Source of the DNA: Actinophytocola sp035634895
GTDB lineage: Bacteria > Actinomycetota > Actinomycetes > Mycobacteriales > Pseudonocardiaceae
Length of the DNA: 64,000 nucleotides
Assembly (NCBI RefSeq): GCF_035634895.1
Contig: NZ_DASQCC010000192.1
Location: forward strand, 1-64,000
Direction of reading: 5' to 3'
Shown here one piece after another: positions 8,177 to 17,015 of the stretch (positions are counted from its first letter, which is position 1; every line of letters begins with the position of its first letter). Position numbers and translations under genes: made by a program. The notes beneath the pieces are model-generated. The model saw only the letters and a program-made list of their open reading frames with translations, was not told the origin of the DNA and ran no database searches.

Positions 8177-8758
8177 ATGAGAAACCTCAAGATAATCGAG
8201 CACGTCTCACTCGACGGTGTGATCCAGCACTCCGCCGATGAGGACGACTTCCCCTACAGCGACTGGAGTGCGCCCTACCGGACCCCCGCCGGCCGGGACG
8301 CCGTCATGGCCGCGCACGGCGAGAGCTTCGACCTGCTGCTCGGCCGTCGCACCTACGACATCTGGTCGGGCTTCTGGCCGACGGCGACGGCCAACCCGCT
8401 CGCGGACCGCATCAACGCGGCGAGGAAGTACGTCGTCACCCACCGTCAGGAAAGCCTGGGCTGGGGCCCGTCCGAGGGACTTGGACCGGACGTCGTCGAG
8501 GGCGTACGCCGCGTCAAGTCCCACGACGGCCCGGGCCTCGTCCTCACAGGTAGCTCCACCCTGACCTCGGCGGTGCTCGAACACGGGCTCGCGGACGAGG
8601 TCGTGCTGATCGTCTCGCCGATCCTGTTGGGCACGGGCAAACGCCTGTTCGCGCAGGGAACCCCGGCACAGTCGTTCGAGCTCACCGGCACGGCCGCGAC
8701 CCCGTCCGGCGTGCTCCTCAACACCTACCGGGTGGCCGGTCCACTGAAGACCGCTTAG
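8177..8758 (+). CDS. Dihydrofolate reductase-like (RibD C-terminal domain) protein
   Basis: 193 aa, RibD_C fold. IEHVSLDGVIQ at the N-terminus, LLLGRRTYDIWSGFWP in the cofactor region, KYVVTHRQESLGW, and the glycine loop LVLTGSSTLTSAVLEHGLADEVVLIVSPILLGTGKRLF are typical of the 'dihydrofolate reductase family' proteins that bind NADPH. True folate reduction is unlikely. It lies six bases after the AHSA1 gene and completes the regulator / ligand-binder / reductase cassette. Its end faces the MFS gene. Confidence 0.88.
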   Translation: MRNLKIIEHVSLDGVIQHSADEDDFPYSDWSAPYRTPAGRDAVMAAHGESFDLLLGRRTYDIWSGFWPTATANPLADRINAARKYVVTHRQESLGWGPSEGLGPDVVEGVRRVKSHDGPGLVLTGSSTLTSAVLEHGLADEVVLIVSPILLGTGKRLFAQGTPAQSFELTGTAATPSGVLLNTYRVAGPLKTA

Positions 8759-8770
8759 TTCGACGGGGCC

Positions 8771-10252
8771 TCACCGGGGGCCGGCTCGGACGGTCTCGGG
8801 CTGCGGGACCGGCGGCTGCCGCCGCAACCGGGTCTGGCGGTGCAGGTCGACGACCACGACGGTGATCGCCGCGGACAGGAACAGGCAGCTGGTCGTGGTG
8901 GCGAGGTCGAGTGCGTGGCGGTGCAGGAGGGCGGGGGCGTTGGTCAGCGTGTACCCGGCGCCGTAGATGGGGGAGTAGTAGGCCATCGAGGCGGTCGCGA
9001 CGCCCATGCTGTTGCTGATGCGTTGGCCGAGCTGGCCGATGGCGCTCGCGGCGCTGCCCTGGGTGGCGGGGACGTCCATGAGCGTCATCGAATGGTTGGG
9101 GGAGACCACGAGGCCGCCGCCGAGGCCCCCTACAAGCTGCAACATCGGGATGCACGCCAACAGAACCGGTGTCGGGAGGCCGGTGTGCAGCATCGCCACC
9201 GTCCCCACCGTGCTGACCAGTACCAGCAGCATGCCAGTCCCGGTGAGCAGGCGGCCGAGACGCACCACGTGGCGGCCGCCGAGCCAGGCGCCCAGGACGG
9301 CGGTGGCCGACGACGGCAGCATGACCAGGCCGGCCAGGAACGGGCTTACCCCCAGGGCTTCCTGGAGGTACACGGTCAGCGCGAGTGCGACGCCCGGGCC
9401 GGCGGCGAACCAGGTCAGGGAGACGAGCACGCCGTTGCGGAACGACGGGATGCGCAGCAGGCCGGGATCGATGACGCCGGCGCGACCGGCCGTGACACGC
9501 CTGCGGCCGCGGGTCGCGAACAGCACCGCGAACCCGGCCGCCGGGACCAGCGAAAGCCAGCGGACCGCGACGTCGCCGGGACGCCCGGTGGTGAAGATGA
9601 ACGGGGTCAGCAGCGCAACCAGTGCCAGGCTGCCGAAGGCCAGCCCGAGCACGTCGATGTCGGGCCGGCGGCGCTCGCCCTGGTCCCGGCCGACGGCCGG
9701 CAGCAGCGTGTGCGCCGCGACGACCAGCACGACGCCGACGGGCACGTTCAGCACGAACACGCCCCGCCAGCCGAACAGGGGCGCGGTGACGAGCAACCCG
9801 CCGAGACTGGGACCGAGCGCGGTGGCCAGGCTGACGCACATGCCGTAGACGCCGAACGCCCTACCGCGCTCCGCCTTGGAAAAGAGCTGCTGGACGATGC
9901 CCATCATCTGCGGCATGAGCAGGCCGGCCGCGACCCCGAGCAGGGCGCGGCCGGCGATGACCGGGCCCGCGGTGGGGGCGACGGCGCACAGCGCGCTGGC
10001 CGCCAGGTAGAGGTAGAGCCCCGCGTAGGTGAGCGTGAGCCGTCGTCCCGCGTCGCCGACGCGGCCGGCCGGGACCAGGGTGACGGCGAAGCAGACGACG
10101 TAGGCGGCCTGGATCAGCTGGATGCCGGCCGGACCGGGGTGCAGCGCGCGCTCGATCGACGGGACGGCGATGGACACCTTGTGGAGGTCCAGCAGGAGGA
10201 AGCCCGCGGTGCTGCCACACAGCAGCAGCACCGCGCGTCGGTTCACCGCCAC
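8771..10252 (-). CDS. MFS multidrug-type exporter, DHA2 (14-helix) family
   Basis: 493 aa with about 14 predicted membrane helices. The N-terminal half shows the DHA features: DLHKVSIAVPSIERALH in helix 1, GRVGDAGRRLTLTYAG (motif A variant), GRALLGVAAGLLMPQM and the motif-C stretch GVYGMCVSLATALGPSLGGLL. Proton-driven efflux of small hydrophobic compounds is the family role. It starts seven bases after the stop of the PBP-fold gene, so both are in one transcript. The helix-1 Asp is kept (LDLH instead of the usual LDxTIVNVALP). Substrate unknown; the partner gene hints at one specific compound. Confidence 0.9.
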   Translation of the reverse strand: MAVNRRAVLLLCGSTAGFLLLDLHKVSIAVPSIERALHPGPAGIQLIQAAYVVCFAVTLVPAGRVGDAGRRLTLTYAGLYLYLAASALCAVAPTAGPVIAGRALLGVAAGLLMPQMMGIVQQLFSKAERGRAFGVYGMCVSLATALGPSLGGLLVTAPLFGWRGVFVLNVPVGVVLVVAAHTLLPAVGRDQGERRRPDIDVLGLAFGSLALVALLTPFIFTTGRPGDVAVRWLSLVPAAGFAVLFATRGRRRVTAGRAGVIDPGLLRIPSFRNGVLVSLTWFAAGPGVALALTVYLQEALGVSPFLAGLVMLPSSATAVLGAWLGGRHVVRLGRLLTGTGMLLVLVSTVGTVAMLHTGLPTPVLLACIPMLQLVGGLGGGLVVSPNHSMTLMDVPATQGSAASAIGQLGQRISNSMGVATASMAYYSPIYGAGYTLTNAPALLHRHALDLATTTSCLFLSAAITVVVVDLHRQTRLRRQPPVPQPETVRAGPR

Positions 10253-10259
10253 GTGGTCG

Positions 10260-11156
10260 TCAGGCCTCCTGGAGGATCTTCGTGGCGTCGACGAGCCGGC
10301 CGAACTCGTTGTCCGAGTCGATCAGGCCCCAGCTGGCCACCCAGTCGAGCGTGCGGTTGAAGTGGTCCTCCGGGTACGGCCCGGGGTGGATGTAGCGCAG
10401 CCTGCCGAGCTTGAAGTCCTCCGGCACCAATTCGGCGACCGGCGCCGCCTGGGTGATGAAGTACTTCAGGTACGGCCGGATGTCCTCGTGGATCCTGTCG
10501 ACGCCCCGCGTGACCGCCCGGTTGATCTTCGTGAACGTCTCGGCGTCGAGGCTGTCGTTCGCGACCTCCGCGCCGTAGTAGTGCGCCTCGGCGAGGACCT
10601 TGTAGCCCTGCTTCTCGGCCACGGTGATCCACGGCTCCATCACCGCGACGGCGTCGATGTCCCCGTCGCGCAGGGCCTCGAACCGCTCCTTGCCCTTGAT
10701 GCCGACGAGGTTGATGTCCGCCCGCGGCAGGAAGCCCTCCAGCGTCTGGAGGACCAGGTAGTGCGAGCCGTGGTGGAAGTTGACGCCCACCCGCACGCCG
10801 GCGAGGTCGCCGGGGATGTTGTACGGCGAGTCGGGCCGGACGATGATCGCCTGGCTGGCCACCGCGGCGCGGCGGGCCACCACCTTGCCGTTCACCTGGC
10901 TGTCCTGCGAGCGGCGCAGCTGACCCCACTCGCACGCGTTGTAGAGCTGTGACGCGCCGGCCTCGAACAGCTTGAAGCTGGAGAACGACGAGACGTTGCG
11001 TGGGTCCTCGATGAACCGGAGCTCCGTCTCCTCGGCGGGCCTGCGGCGGATGAGCTCGACGTCGAGCCCCTCCGCGGAGAAGTAGCCCTCTTCCTCGGCC
11101 ACGTAGTAGGGCAGGTAGAAGACGGCGCTGGTCGCCTCGATCTTGATCTTGGACAT
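10260..11156 (-). CDS. PBP-fold (NMT1/THI5-like) protein without signal peptide
   Basis: 298 aa starting MSKIKIEATSAVFYLPYYVA, directly in the type-II periplasmic-binding fold: EEEGYFSAEGLDVELI, DLAGVRVGVNFHHGSHY, LRDGDIDAVAVMEPW, YLKYFITQ. The fold is that of SsuA/ThiY receptors, but there is no signal peptide or lipobox, so the protein should stay in the cytoplasm. Cytosolic members of this fold include the HMP synthase Thi5 and the sulfinate desulfinase DszB; neither the CCCFC motif of Thi5 nor the DszB active-site Cys is seen. It is co-transcribed with an MFS exporter and divergent from a peptide ABC operon. Enzyme, sensor or binding protein remain open. Confidence 0.75.
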   Translation of the reverse strand: MSKIKIEATSAVFYLPYYVAEEEGYFSAEGLDVELIRRRPAEETELRFIEDPRNVSSFSSFKLFEAGASQLYNACEWGQLRRSQDSQVNGKVVARRAAVASQAIIVRPDSPYNIPGDLAGVRVGVNFHHGSHYLVLQTLEGFLPRADINLVGIKGKERFEALRDGDIDAVAVMEPWITVAEKQGYKVLAEAHYYGAEVANDSLDAETFTKINRAVTRGVDRIHEDIRPYLKYFITQAAPVAELVPEDFKLGRLRYIHPGPYPEDHFNRTLDWVASWGLIDSDNEFGRLVDATKILQEA

Positions 11157-11179
11157 GAGTGACCTCGTGGCACATTAGA

Positions 11180-11236
11180 AGTTATACGACGATCACCTTG
11201 GATTCTAAGCAAGTTCTAACAGGCTCTCGTATAACT
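11180..11236. promoter_or_regulatory. AT-rich divergent regulatory region with 10-bp inverted repeat
   Basis: The gap between the PBP-fold gene and the peptide ABC operon is far richer in A/T than its surroundings. It holds AGTTATACGA (11180-11189) and its exact reverse complement TCGTATAACT (11227-11236), 37 bases apart. Between them are TTCTAA (11203) and GTTCTAAC (11213); TTAGAA overlaps the left arm. This spacing suits two regulator dimers controlling both directions. Confidence 0.7.
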
Positions 11237-11326
11237 TTCACATAGTGGGAAGGGGTCCCATAACGCTCTCTACGGGCTTACGTTCCAAACGCACGTCGGT
11301 CTTCGGACGAGAGTGAGTCACCAACG

Positions 11327-12940
11327 ATGAAGCGCCATTCCCACCACGCGACCGGTCGGACCCGGCTGTCCAGACGCGTCGCGGCACTCCTCGCCGTGGC
11401 CGGCCTCGCGCTGTCGGGCTGCGCCGCCGCCGGTGGCACCGAGGGGTCGAGCGGCAGCACTCCGGTCAGGGGCGGTGTTCTGAAGTACCGCGCGGCGGGC
11501 GGCGGCAAGTCGTTCGACCCCGCCACGACGACCGGCTACGGCCTCGCGGTGCCCGTGCGCGGCCTGGTCGACTCGCTCGTGTTCAACAACCTGGACGGGA
11601 CGTTCGCGCCGTGGCTCGCCACCAGGTGGACGGTCAACGACAACGCCACCCGGTTCGACTTCACGCTGCGGGACGGTGTGACGTTCAGCGACGGCGAGAA
11701 GCTCGACGCCACCGCGGTCGCGGCCAGCTACCAGGCTCTACGCGACGGTGGCGCCAAGTACGCCGTCGCCAACCAGTGGATCGGCGCGCTCAGGTCGATC
11801 AACACACCCGACGAGCACACCGTGGTGTTCGACTTCGCCAAGCCGAACTCCTCGTTCCTGCAGTCGGCGTCCAGCACGGTGCTCGGCATCGTGGCGCCCG
11901 CCACGGCCAAGCTGCCGTTCGAGAAGCGCCAGGAAGGCATGGGGATCATCGGCTCCGGTCCGTTCGTCGCGGCCGAGAGCAGGGGCGAGGAGGGCTACAC
12001 GCTCGTCCGCCGCAAGGACTACGCCTGGGCGCCGGCCCCCGCGAAGAACCAGGGCCCCGCGTACCTGGACAAGATCGAGGTCCACAACATCCAGGACAAC
12101 AGCATCGCCGCGGCCGAGCTGCGCTCCGGCGGCCTGGACCTGCTGCACAACACCGAACCCGCGGACAAGACCGAGTTCGCCAGCAGCACCGAGATCACCA
12201 TCCGGCGCGAACCTCTGCCCGGCTCGGCACTCGGGTTCGCCGCCAACATCGAACAACCCGGCCTCGACGACGTGAACGTGCGCCGCGCGCTCGCCCTGGC
12301 GATCGACCGCGACGCGGTGCTCAGGCGGGCCTCGGCCATCGACATCCTGCCCAGGAGCGCCTACACCGCGAGCAACCCGTACTTCACCGACCAGTCCGGC
12401 AAGATCAGGACGGACGTGCGGCAGGCGACCAGACTGCTGGACCAGGCGGGCTGGCGACCTGGCCCGGACGGCGTTCGCACCAAGAACGGCAATCGGCTGT
12501 CCTTCACCCTCGTCTACAGCCCGTCGACCATCTCGCACGAGCCGAACATCGCGGTGGTGCAGGCGCAGTGGAAGAAGATCGGCATCGAGCTGAACTTCGG
12601 CAGCCTCACCCAGGCCGAGCTGAACCAGCGCCTCCAGTCCGGTGACTACTCGTTCTCCTGGGGCTCCGGCACCCGGCCCGACGCCGACGTGCTGCGCTCC
12701 ACCTACGGCGGGCTCGACCCGGAGCTGGACGCGGTGTTCGCGGCGATCCTCGCCGAGCCGGACATCGCCAAACGCAAGGTGCTGGCCGCCAAGGCATCGG
12801 GGATCGTGCTGGACAAGGCGTACTACATCCCGCTCTACGACTTCATCCAGCCGCTCGCGTACCGCGACAGCACCCACCTGCCGCTGTTCGAGGCCACCCA
12901 CATCCCGTGGCTCGGCGACGCCTGGGTCGACAAGAAGTGA
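11327..12940 (+). CDS. ABC transporter substrate-binding lipoprotein, family 5
   Basis: 537 aa receptor for a second peptide/nickel-class importer. It has a Tat-like twin-Arg start (GRTRLSRRVAALLAVAG), lipobox ALSGC, and mature GGVLKYRAAGGGKSFDPATTTGYGL. Typical SBP_bac_5 segments are VNDNATRFDFTLRDGVTFSDG and VRRALALAIDRDAVLRR. The sequence is clearly different from the receptor at 1399-3072, so the two systems likely carry different ligands. It is the first gene of a four-gene operon in which every junction overlaps by four bases. Confidence 0.93.
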   Translation: MKRHSHHATGRTRLSRRVAALLAVAGLALSGCAAAGGTEGSSGSTPVRGGVLKYRAAGGGKSFDPATTTGYGLAVPVRGLVDSLVFNNLDGTFAPWLATRWTVNDNATRFDFTLRDGVTFSDGEKLDATAVAASYQALRDGGAKYAVANQWIGALRSINTPDEHTVVFDFAKPNSSFLQSASSTVLGIVAPATAKLPFEKRQEGMGIIGSGPFVAAESRGEEGYTLVRRKDYAWAPAPAKNQGPAYLDKIEVHNIQDNSIAAAELRSGGLDLLHNTEPADKTEFASSTEITIRREPLPGSALGFAANIEQPGLDDVNVRRALALAIDRDAVLRRASAIDILPRSAYTASNPYFTDQSGKIRTDVRQATRLLDQAGWRPGPDGVRTKNGNRLSFTLVYSPSTISHEPNIAVVQAQWKKIGIELNFGSLTQAELNQRLQSGDYSFSWGSGTRPDADVLRSTYGGLDPELDAVFAAILAEPDIAKRKVLAAKASGIVLDKAYYIPLYDFIQPLAYRDSTHLPLFEATHIPWLGDAWVDKK

Positions 12941-14010
12941 GTCGCGAAGTGACCCACACCGTGACCCACACCATGACCCGCGCGGAGACCCGCCAGGACG
13001 CACGGGCGCGAGCCGCGGAGAGCGGTGCGCGTGGCCTCGCCAGGCTCGCCGCGGGCAAGCTCGCACGTGCCGTCGTCGTGATCCTCGCCGCGTACTCCGC
13101 GTCGTTCTTCCTGCTGTTCGTGCTGCCGGGCGACGCCGTGCTGGCCCGCATCGGCACCACCGACACCATCGGCTCGGCCGACGTCTCCGACCTGAACCTG
13201 GACCTGCTCCGCGACCAGGTCGGCCTGTCCGGCAGCCTGTGGACGCAGTACCTCGACGGGCTGTCCGGCCTGGTGCGCGGCGACCTCGGCCACTCGCTGA
13301 TCACCGAGCAGCCGGTCACCACGATGCTGGGCGAGGTGCTGCCGAACACCGTCACGCTGGCGGCCGTGTCACTGGCCGTCTCGGTGCCGCTCGGCTTCCT
13401 GGTCGCGGTGCTCGCGGTCCTCCCGCGTACCCGGTGGATCCGGTCGCTGGCGTCGCTGTTGCCGTCCGCCTACGTGAGCCTGCCGGTGTTCTGGGTCGGC
13501 ATCCTGTTCGTCTACTTCTTCGCCATCACGCTGGGCTGGTTCCCGTCCAGCGGCAGCCAGGGCGCCGCGTCGCTGGTGCTGCCCGCCACGGTGCTGGCGT
13601 TGCTCGGGGCGGCGCAGTTCGCCCAGGTGCTGATCAGCAGCCTGCGCACCGAGCTGGGCGCCACGTACGCGGCGGTCACCGCGCCGGCGAAGGGCGCTGG
13701 CCGCTTCCACACCCTGCTGCGGCACTGCCTGCGCAACGCGTCGTTCCCGTTCCTGGCGGTGTTCGGGCTGCGGATCGGGCAGCTGCTCGGCGGCACGGTG
13801 GTCGTCGAGATGGTGTTCTCCCGTGTCGGACTCGGCCGGCTGATGGTCGACTCGGTGAAGGCCGTCGACCTGACCGTCGTGCTCGGCATCGTCGTGGTGC
13901 TGGCCGCGGTGTACGTCGTGATCAACATCGTGGTCGACCTCGGCTACGTGCTGCTCGACCCGCGCCTGCGCCGCCGGCCGGCCGCCGTCGCCCAGGAGCC
14001 CGGGGCATGA
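12937..14010 (+). CDS. ABC transporter permease, DppB-like
   Basis: 357 aa if started at GTG 12937, which overlaps the receptor stop (GTGA). An ATG at 12973 is an alternative; the intervening residues (SREVTHTVTHTMTRAETR) are hydrophilic. The core shows AYSASFFLLFVLPGDAVL, LITEQPVTTMLGEVLPNTV, five to six helices, the EAA-loop region TAPAKGAGRFHTLLRHCLRN and the ending VDLGYVLLDPRLRRRP. It pairs with the downstream DppC-like permease. Confidence 0.92.
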   Translation: MSREVTHTVTHTMTRAETRQDARARAAESGARGLARLAAGKLARAVVVILAAYSASFFLLFVLPGDAVLARIGTTDTIGSADVSDLNLDLLRDQVGLSGSLWTQYLDGLSGLVRGDLGHSLITEQPVTTMLGEVLPNTVTLAAVSLAVSVPLGFLVAVLAVLPRTRWIRSLASLLPSAYVSLPVFWVGILFVYFFAITLGWFPSSGSQGAASLVLPATVLALLGAAQFAQVLISSLRTELGATYAAVTAPAKGAGRFHTLLRHCLRNASFPFLAVFGLRIGQLLGGTVVVEMVFSRVGLGRLMVDSVKAVDLTVVLGIVVVLAAVYVVINIVVDLGYVLLDPRLRRRPAAVAQEPGA

Positions 14011-14867
14011 CCGGCACCCTCGCGACGGTCGACCCCGTCGTCGTGACCGAGCGCCCGGCCGCGCCCCGGCGCGGGCGGCGGATCCGTGAGCTGCACGTCC
14101 AGCTGGCGCTGCTGGCCCTCCTGGTGCTCGTCGCGGTCTTCCCCGGTCTGGTCACCTGGCACGACCCGTACGAGCTGGACGGGCTGCCGTTCAGCCCGCC
14201 GGGCGGCGACTTCTGGTTCGGCACCGACGAGATCGGCCGTGACCTGTTCTCCCGGGTGGTGCACGGACTGCAGATCTCGCTGTTCTCGTCGCTGCTCGCC
14301 ATCGGCGTCGCGCTGGCGGGCGGGCTGGTGATCGGCGTGCTGTCCGGGCTGCGGCCCGGCGGCCTGCTCGACCGCGTGCTGGGGGTGCTCTCCGAGGCGG
14401 TCATGGCCATCCCGGCCGTCCTGCTCGCCCTCGCGGTGATCACCACCTACGGGCGCGGCGCGTTCGTCGCGGCCGTCGCCATCGGCATCGGCGAGGCCAC
14501 CGGGTTCGCCCGGCTCATCCGTGGCTGCGTGATCCAGGCCGGCACGCTGACCTACGTCGAGGCGGCCCGCACCTGCGGCGCGGGCCCGCTGCGCGTGATC
14601 ACCCGGCACGTCATCCCGAGCATCTACCACCCGGTGCTGTCCTACACCGCGCTCCACTTCGGACTGGCGATGCTCGCCATCGGCTCGCTGTCCTACCTCG
14701 GCTTCGGCGAGGCGCCGCCGTCCGCGGAGTGGGGTGTGCTGATCGCCAGCGGGCAGAAGTACCTGTCCCACGCCTGGTGGGTCGCCATCATCCCGGGCCT
14801 GGCCCTGACCGCCGTCGTGATCCTGCTCAGCCGTATCGCCTACCTGCTCCAGGAGGACCGGGCATGA
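14007..14867 (+). CDS. ABC transporter permease, DppC-like
   Basis: 286 aa from ATG 14007 (overlap ATGA with the previous stop). The frame is open about 1.3 kb upstream but that part is antisense or out of frame to real genes. It has a short cytoplasmic start, helix LLALLVLVAVFPGLV, the family motif FGTDEIGRDLFSRVVHG, helices of the BPD_transp_1 domain and an EAA loop TYVEAARTCGAGPLRVITRH. The conserved C-terminal segment SYLGFGEAPPSAEWG is present. It completes the transmembrane pair of the second peptide importer. Confidence 0.93.
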   Translation: MTGTLATVDPVVVTERPAAPRRGRRIRELHVQLALLALLVLVAVFPGLVTWHDPYELDGLPFSPPGGDFWFGTDEIGRDLFSRVVHGLQISLFSSLLAIGVALAGGLVIGVLSGLRPGGLLDRVLGVLSEAVMAIPAVLLALAVITTYGRGAFVAAVAIGIGEATGFARLIRGCVIQAGTLTYVEAARTCGAGPLRVITRHVIPSIYHPVLSYTALHFGLAMLAIGSLSYLGFGEAPPSAEWGVLIASGQKYLSHAWWVAIIPGLALTAVVILLSRIAYLLQEDRA

Positions 14868-16474
14868 CACCGCTGCTGCGGGTCAGCGACCTGACCGTCA
14901 CCTACCAGCGCCGCGACGGGGCCGGCACCGCGCTGGCGTCCGCGAGCCTCGAGATTCCCCGGGGCGAGGTGACCGCGGTGATCGGCGAGTCCGGCTCCGG
15001 CAAGAGCACCCTTGCCCACGCCATCGTGCGCCTGTTGCCACGCAACGGGAACATCGCCTCGGGCGCGATCGAGCTCGCCGGCGAGGACGTGCTGCTGCGC
15101 AAGGACAAGGAGTTCCGCCCGTTGCGTGGCCGGCGGATCGGGTTCGTCCCACAGGACCCGCTCGGCGCGCTCAACCCGACCAGGACCGTCGGCGCGCAGC
15201 TGCGCGAGGCGTTCAGGCTCGCCCACTCACCGCTCTCGCCCGCGGCGGTCGACGAACGGATCCGCCAGGACCTGCGTGACGTCGGGTTCGCCGAGCCGGA
15301 TGTGCTGCTGGCACGGTACCCGCACGAGCTGTCCGGCGGCATGCGGCAGCGCGTGCTCGTGACCATCGCGTTCTCGCAGCGGCCCGCCCTGGTCATCGCC
15401 GACGAGCCGACCAGCGCCCTGGACGTGCTGGTCGGCCAGGAGGTCATGCGCGCGATCCACGGCGCCCGTGCCCGGCACGACACCACGGTCGTGCTCATCA
15501 CCCACGACCTGGCACTGGCCAGCCGCAACGCCCGGCACGTCGTGGTACTGGAACGCGGGCACGTGGTGGAGACCGGCCCGATCGACGAGGTGTTCACCGA
15601 ACCGCGGCACGCCTACACCCGTGCGCTGCTCGCCAGCTCGGCGCGGCTGGCGGGCGGCCGGGTGCTCAGCATCGCCGAGACCCACGTACGCAAGGCCCCG
15701 CCCCCGGCCGCCGACCCGGACGCGCCGCCGGTGGTCGAGCTGGTGTCGGTCGCGAAGCGGTTCGGCACGGCCAGGCGCGGCACGCAGGCCGTCGACGACG
15801 TGTCCCTCACCGTGCGGCGCGGCACGACGTTCGCACTGGTGGGGGAGTCCGGCTCGGGCAAGACCACCACCAGCAGGCTGATCCTGGGCCTCGAACGCCC
15901 CGACCGCGGCACCGTGCGGGTGCTCGGCCAGGACGTGGGCGCGCTGCGCCGGACCGGGACGCGGCAGCTGCGCCGCGACATGCAGGTGGTGTACCAGAGC
16001 CCGTTCGAGTCGCTGAACCCCTGGCTGTCGTTGGGGGGCATCATCGGCGAGCCACTGGACGCCTACCGGATCGGCACCCGCGCACAGCGGCACGAACGGG
16101 TCCGCGAGCTGCTCGACCTGGTGCGCCTGCCGCGGACCTATGTGGACCGCCGGCCGCGGGAGCTGTCCGGCGGCCAGCGGCAGCGGGTGGCCATCGCCAG
16201 GGCGCTGGCACTGCACCCGAAGCTCCTGGTCCTCGACGAACCGGTGTCCGCCCTGGACGCCACGGTCCAGGCCAGGATCCTGGCGCTGCTCGCCGACCTC
16301 CAGCGCGAGCTCGGCCTGACCTACTTCCTGGTGACCCACGACCTCGCGGTGGTGGCCGACGTCGCCCAGCACGTGGCGGTCATGCGGGCCGGTCGCATCG
16401 TCGAGCACGGCCCGGCGGCCGACGTGGTGCTGACCCCGCGTGACGACTACACGCGGGCGCTGCTGGCCGTCTGA
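14864..16474 (+). CDS. Dipeptide/oligopeptide ABC transporter, fused double ATPase
   Basis: 536 aa from ATG 14864 (ATGA overlap), two complete ATPases in one chain. The first half has P-loop GESGSGKST, PQDPLGALNP, signature LSGGMRQR and ADEPTSALD. The linker is Pro-rich (RKAPPPAADPDAPPVVE). The second half has P-loop GESGSGKTT, YQSPFESLNP, signature LSGGQRQR and LDEPVSALD, with oligopeptide-type tails (EPRHAYTRALL, PRDDYTRALL) in both halves. It powers the importer encoded just upstream. The fused DppD-DppF arrangement is the same as in the first ABC operon at the window start. Confidence 0.95.
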   Translation: MTPLLRVSDLTVTYQRRDGAGTALASASLEIPRGEVTAVIGESGSGKSTLAHAIVRLLPRNGNIASGAIELAGEDVLLRKDKEFRPLRGRRIGFVPQDPLGALNPTRTVGAQLREAFRLAHSPLSPAAVDERIRQDLRDVGFAEPDVLLARYPHELSGGMRQRVLVTIAFSQRPALVIADEPTSALDVLVGQEVMRAIHGARARHDTTVVLITHDLALASRNARHVVVLERGHVVETGPIDEVFTEPRHAYTRALLASSARLAGGRVLSIAETHVRKAPPPAADPDAPPVVELVSVAKRFGTARRGTQAVDDVSLTVRRGTTFALVGESGSGKTTTSRLILGLERPDRGTVRVLGQDVGALRRTGTRQLRRDMQVVYQSPFESLNPWLSLGGIIGEPLDAYRIGTRAQRHERVRELLDLVRLPRTYVDRRPRELSGGQRQRVAIARALALHPKLLVLDEPVSALDATVQARILALLADLQRELGLTYFLVTHDLAVVADVAQHVAVMRAGRIVEHGPAADVVLTPRDDYTRALLAV

Positions 16475-16476
16475 GA

Positions 16477-16920
16477 TCAGGCGCTGACCGCCGCCGGGAC
16501 GACTGCGCGGATGTCGACGTCCAGCACGGTCGACACCGCCGGCAGCACGCGGCAGCCCGCCCGGTACTGCTCGAGCAGGAGGTCCACGTCCGGCTCGGCC
16601 AGCCCGTCGACCATGACCTCGACCAGCACCCGGCCCGCCTTGAGCCGGTTGCGGGGGTAGCGCGACGTACGGGCCCGGACATGCACGGCACGGGTGTCCG
16701 GGTTGTCCACGTCGGGGTCACCGCCGGAGCTCACCACGTTGAGGAGGTTCACGACCAGCGCGGAGACCAGCAGGTCCAGCGGACCGGGTGCCCTACCCGG
16801 CCCGCCGGACGCCACCGACCCGTCCGCGAGCAGCTCGAACGCCGGGCCCCGCACGGCGAACCGGCCGTGGACATCGGTGGTGCAGCCGGTGAGCGCGCTG
16901 ATGTAGTCGTATCCGGTCAT
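16477..16920 (-). CDS. OsmC-like protein lacking the peroxidatic cysteine
   Basis: 147 aa. The start at 16920 (MTGYDYISALTG) is chosen over the ATG 18 bases upstream because TTGGAG sits six bases before it. The OsmC/Ohr layout is visible: FAVRGPAFELLADGS, PLDLLVSALVVNLLNVV, the VLVEVMVDGLAEPDVDLLLEQY strand-helix, then YRAGCRVLPAVSTVLDVDI. In OsmC/Ohr the first helix carries the peroxidatic Cys; here that place is Val, while the second Cys (GCRVLP) is kept. So hydroperoxide reduction is doubtful. Its gene end nearly meets the ABC operon end. Confidence 0.7.
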   Translation of the reverse strand: MTGYDYISALTGCTTDVHGRFAVRGPAFELLADGSVASGGPGRAPGPLDLLVSALVVNLLNVVSSGGDPDVDNPDTRAVHVRARTSRYPRNRLKAGRVLVEVMVDGLAEPDVDLLLEQYRAGCRVLPAVSTVLDVDIRAVVPAAVSA

Positions 16921-17015
16921 GTGGTCTCCAACAGGCATGAGTTCGGCACGTCAAGTGTGCGCCACACACCGACCGGTGGGAGTGCCGTACCGCCATCTGG
17001 ACACTGTGGACGAGC

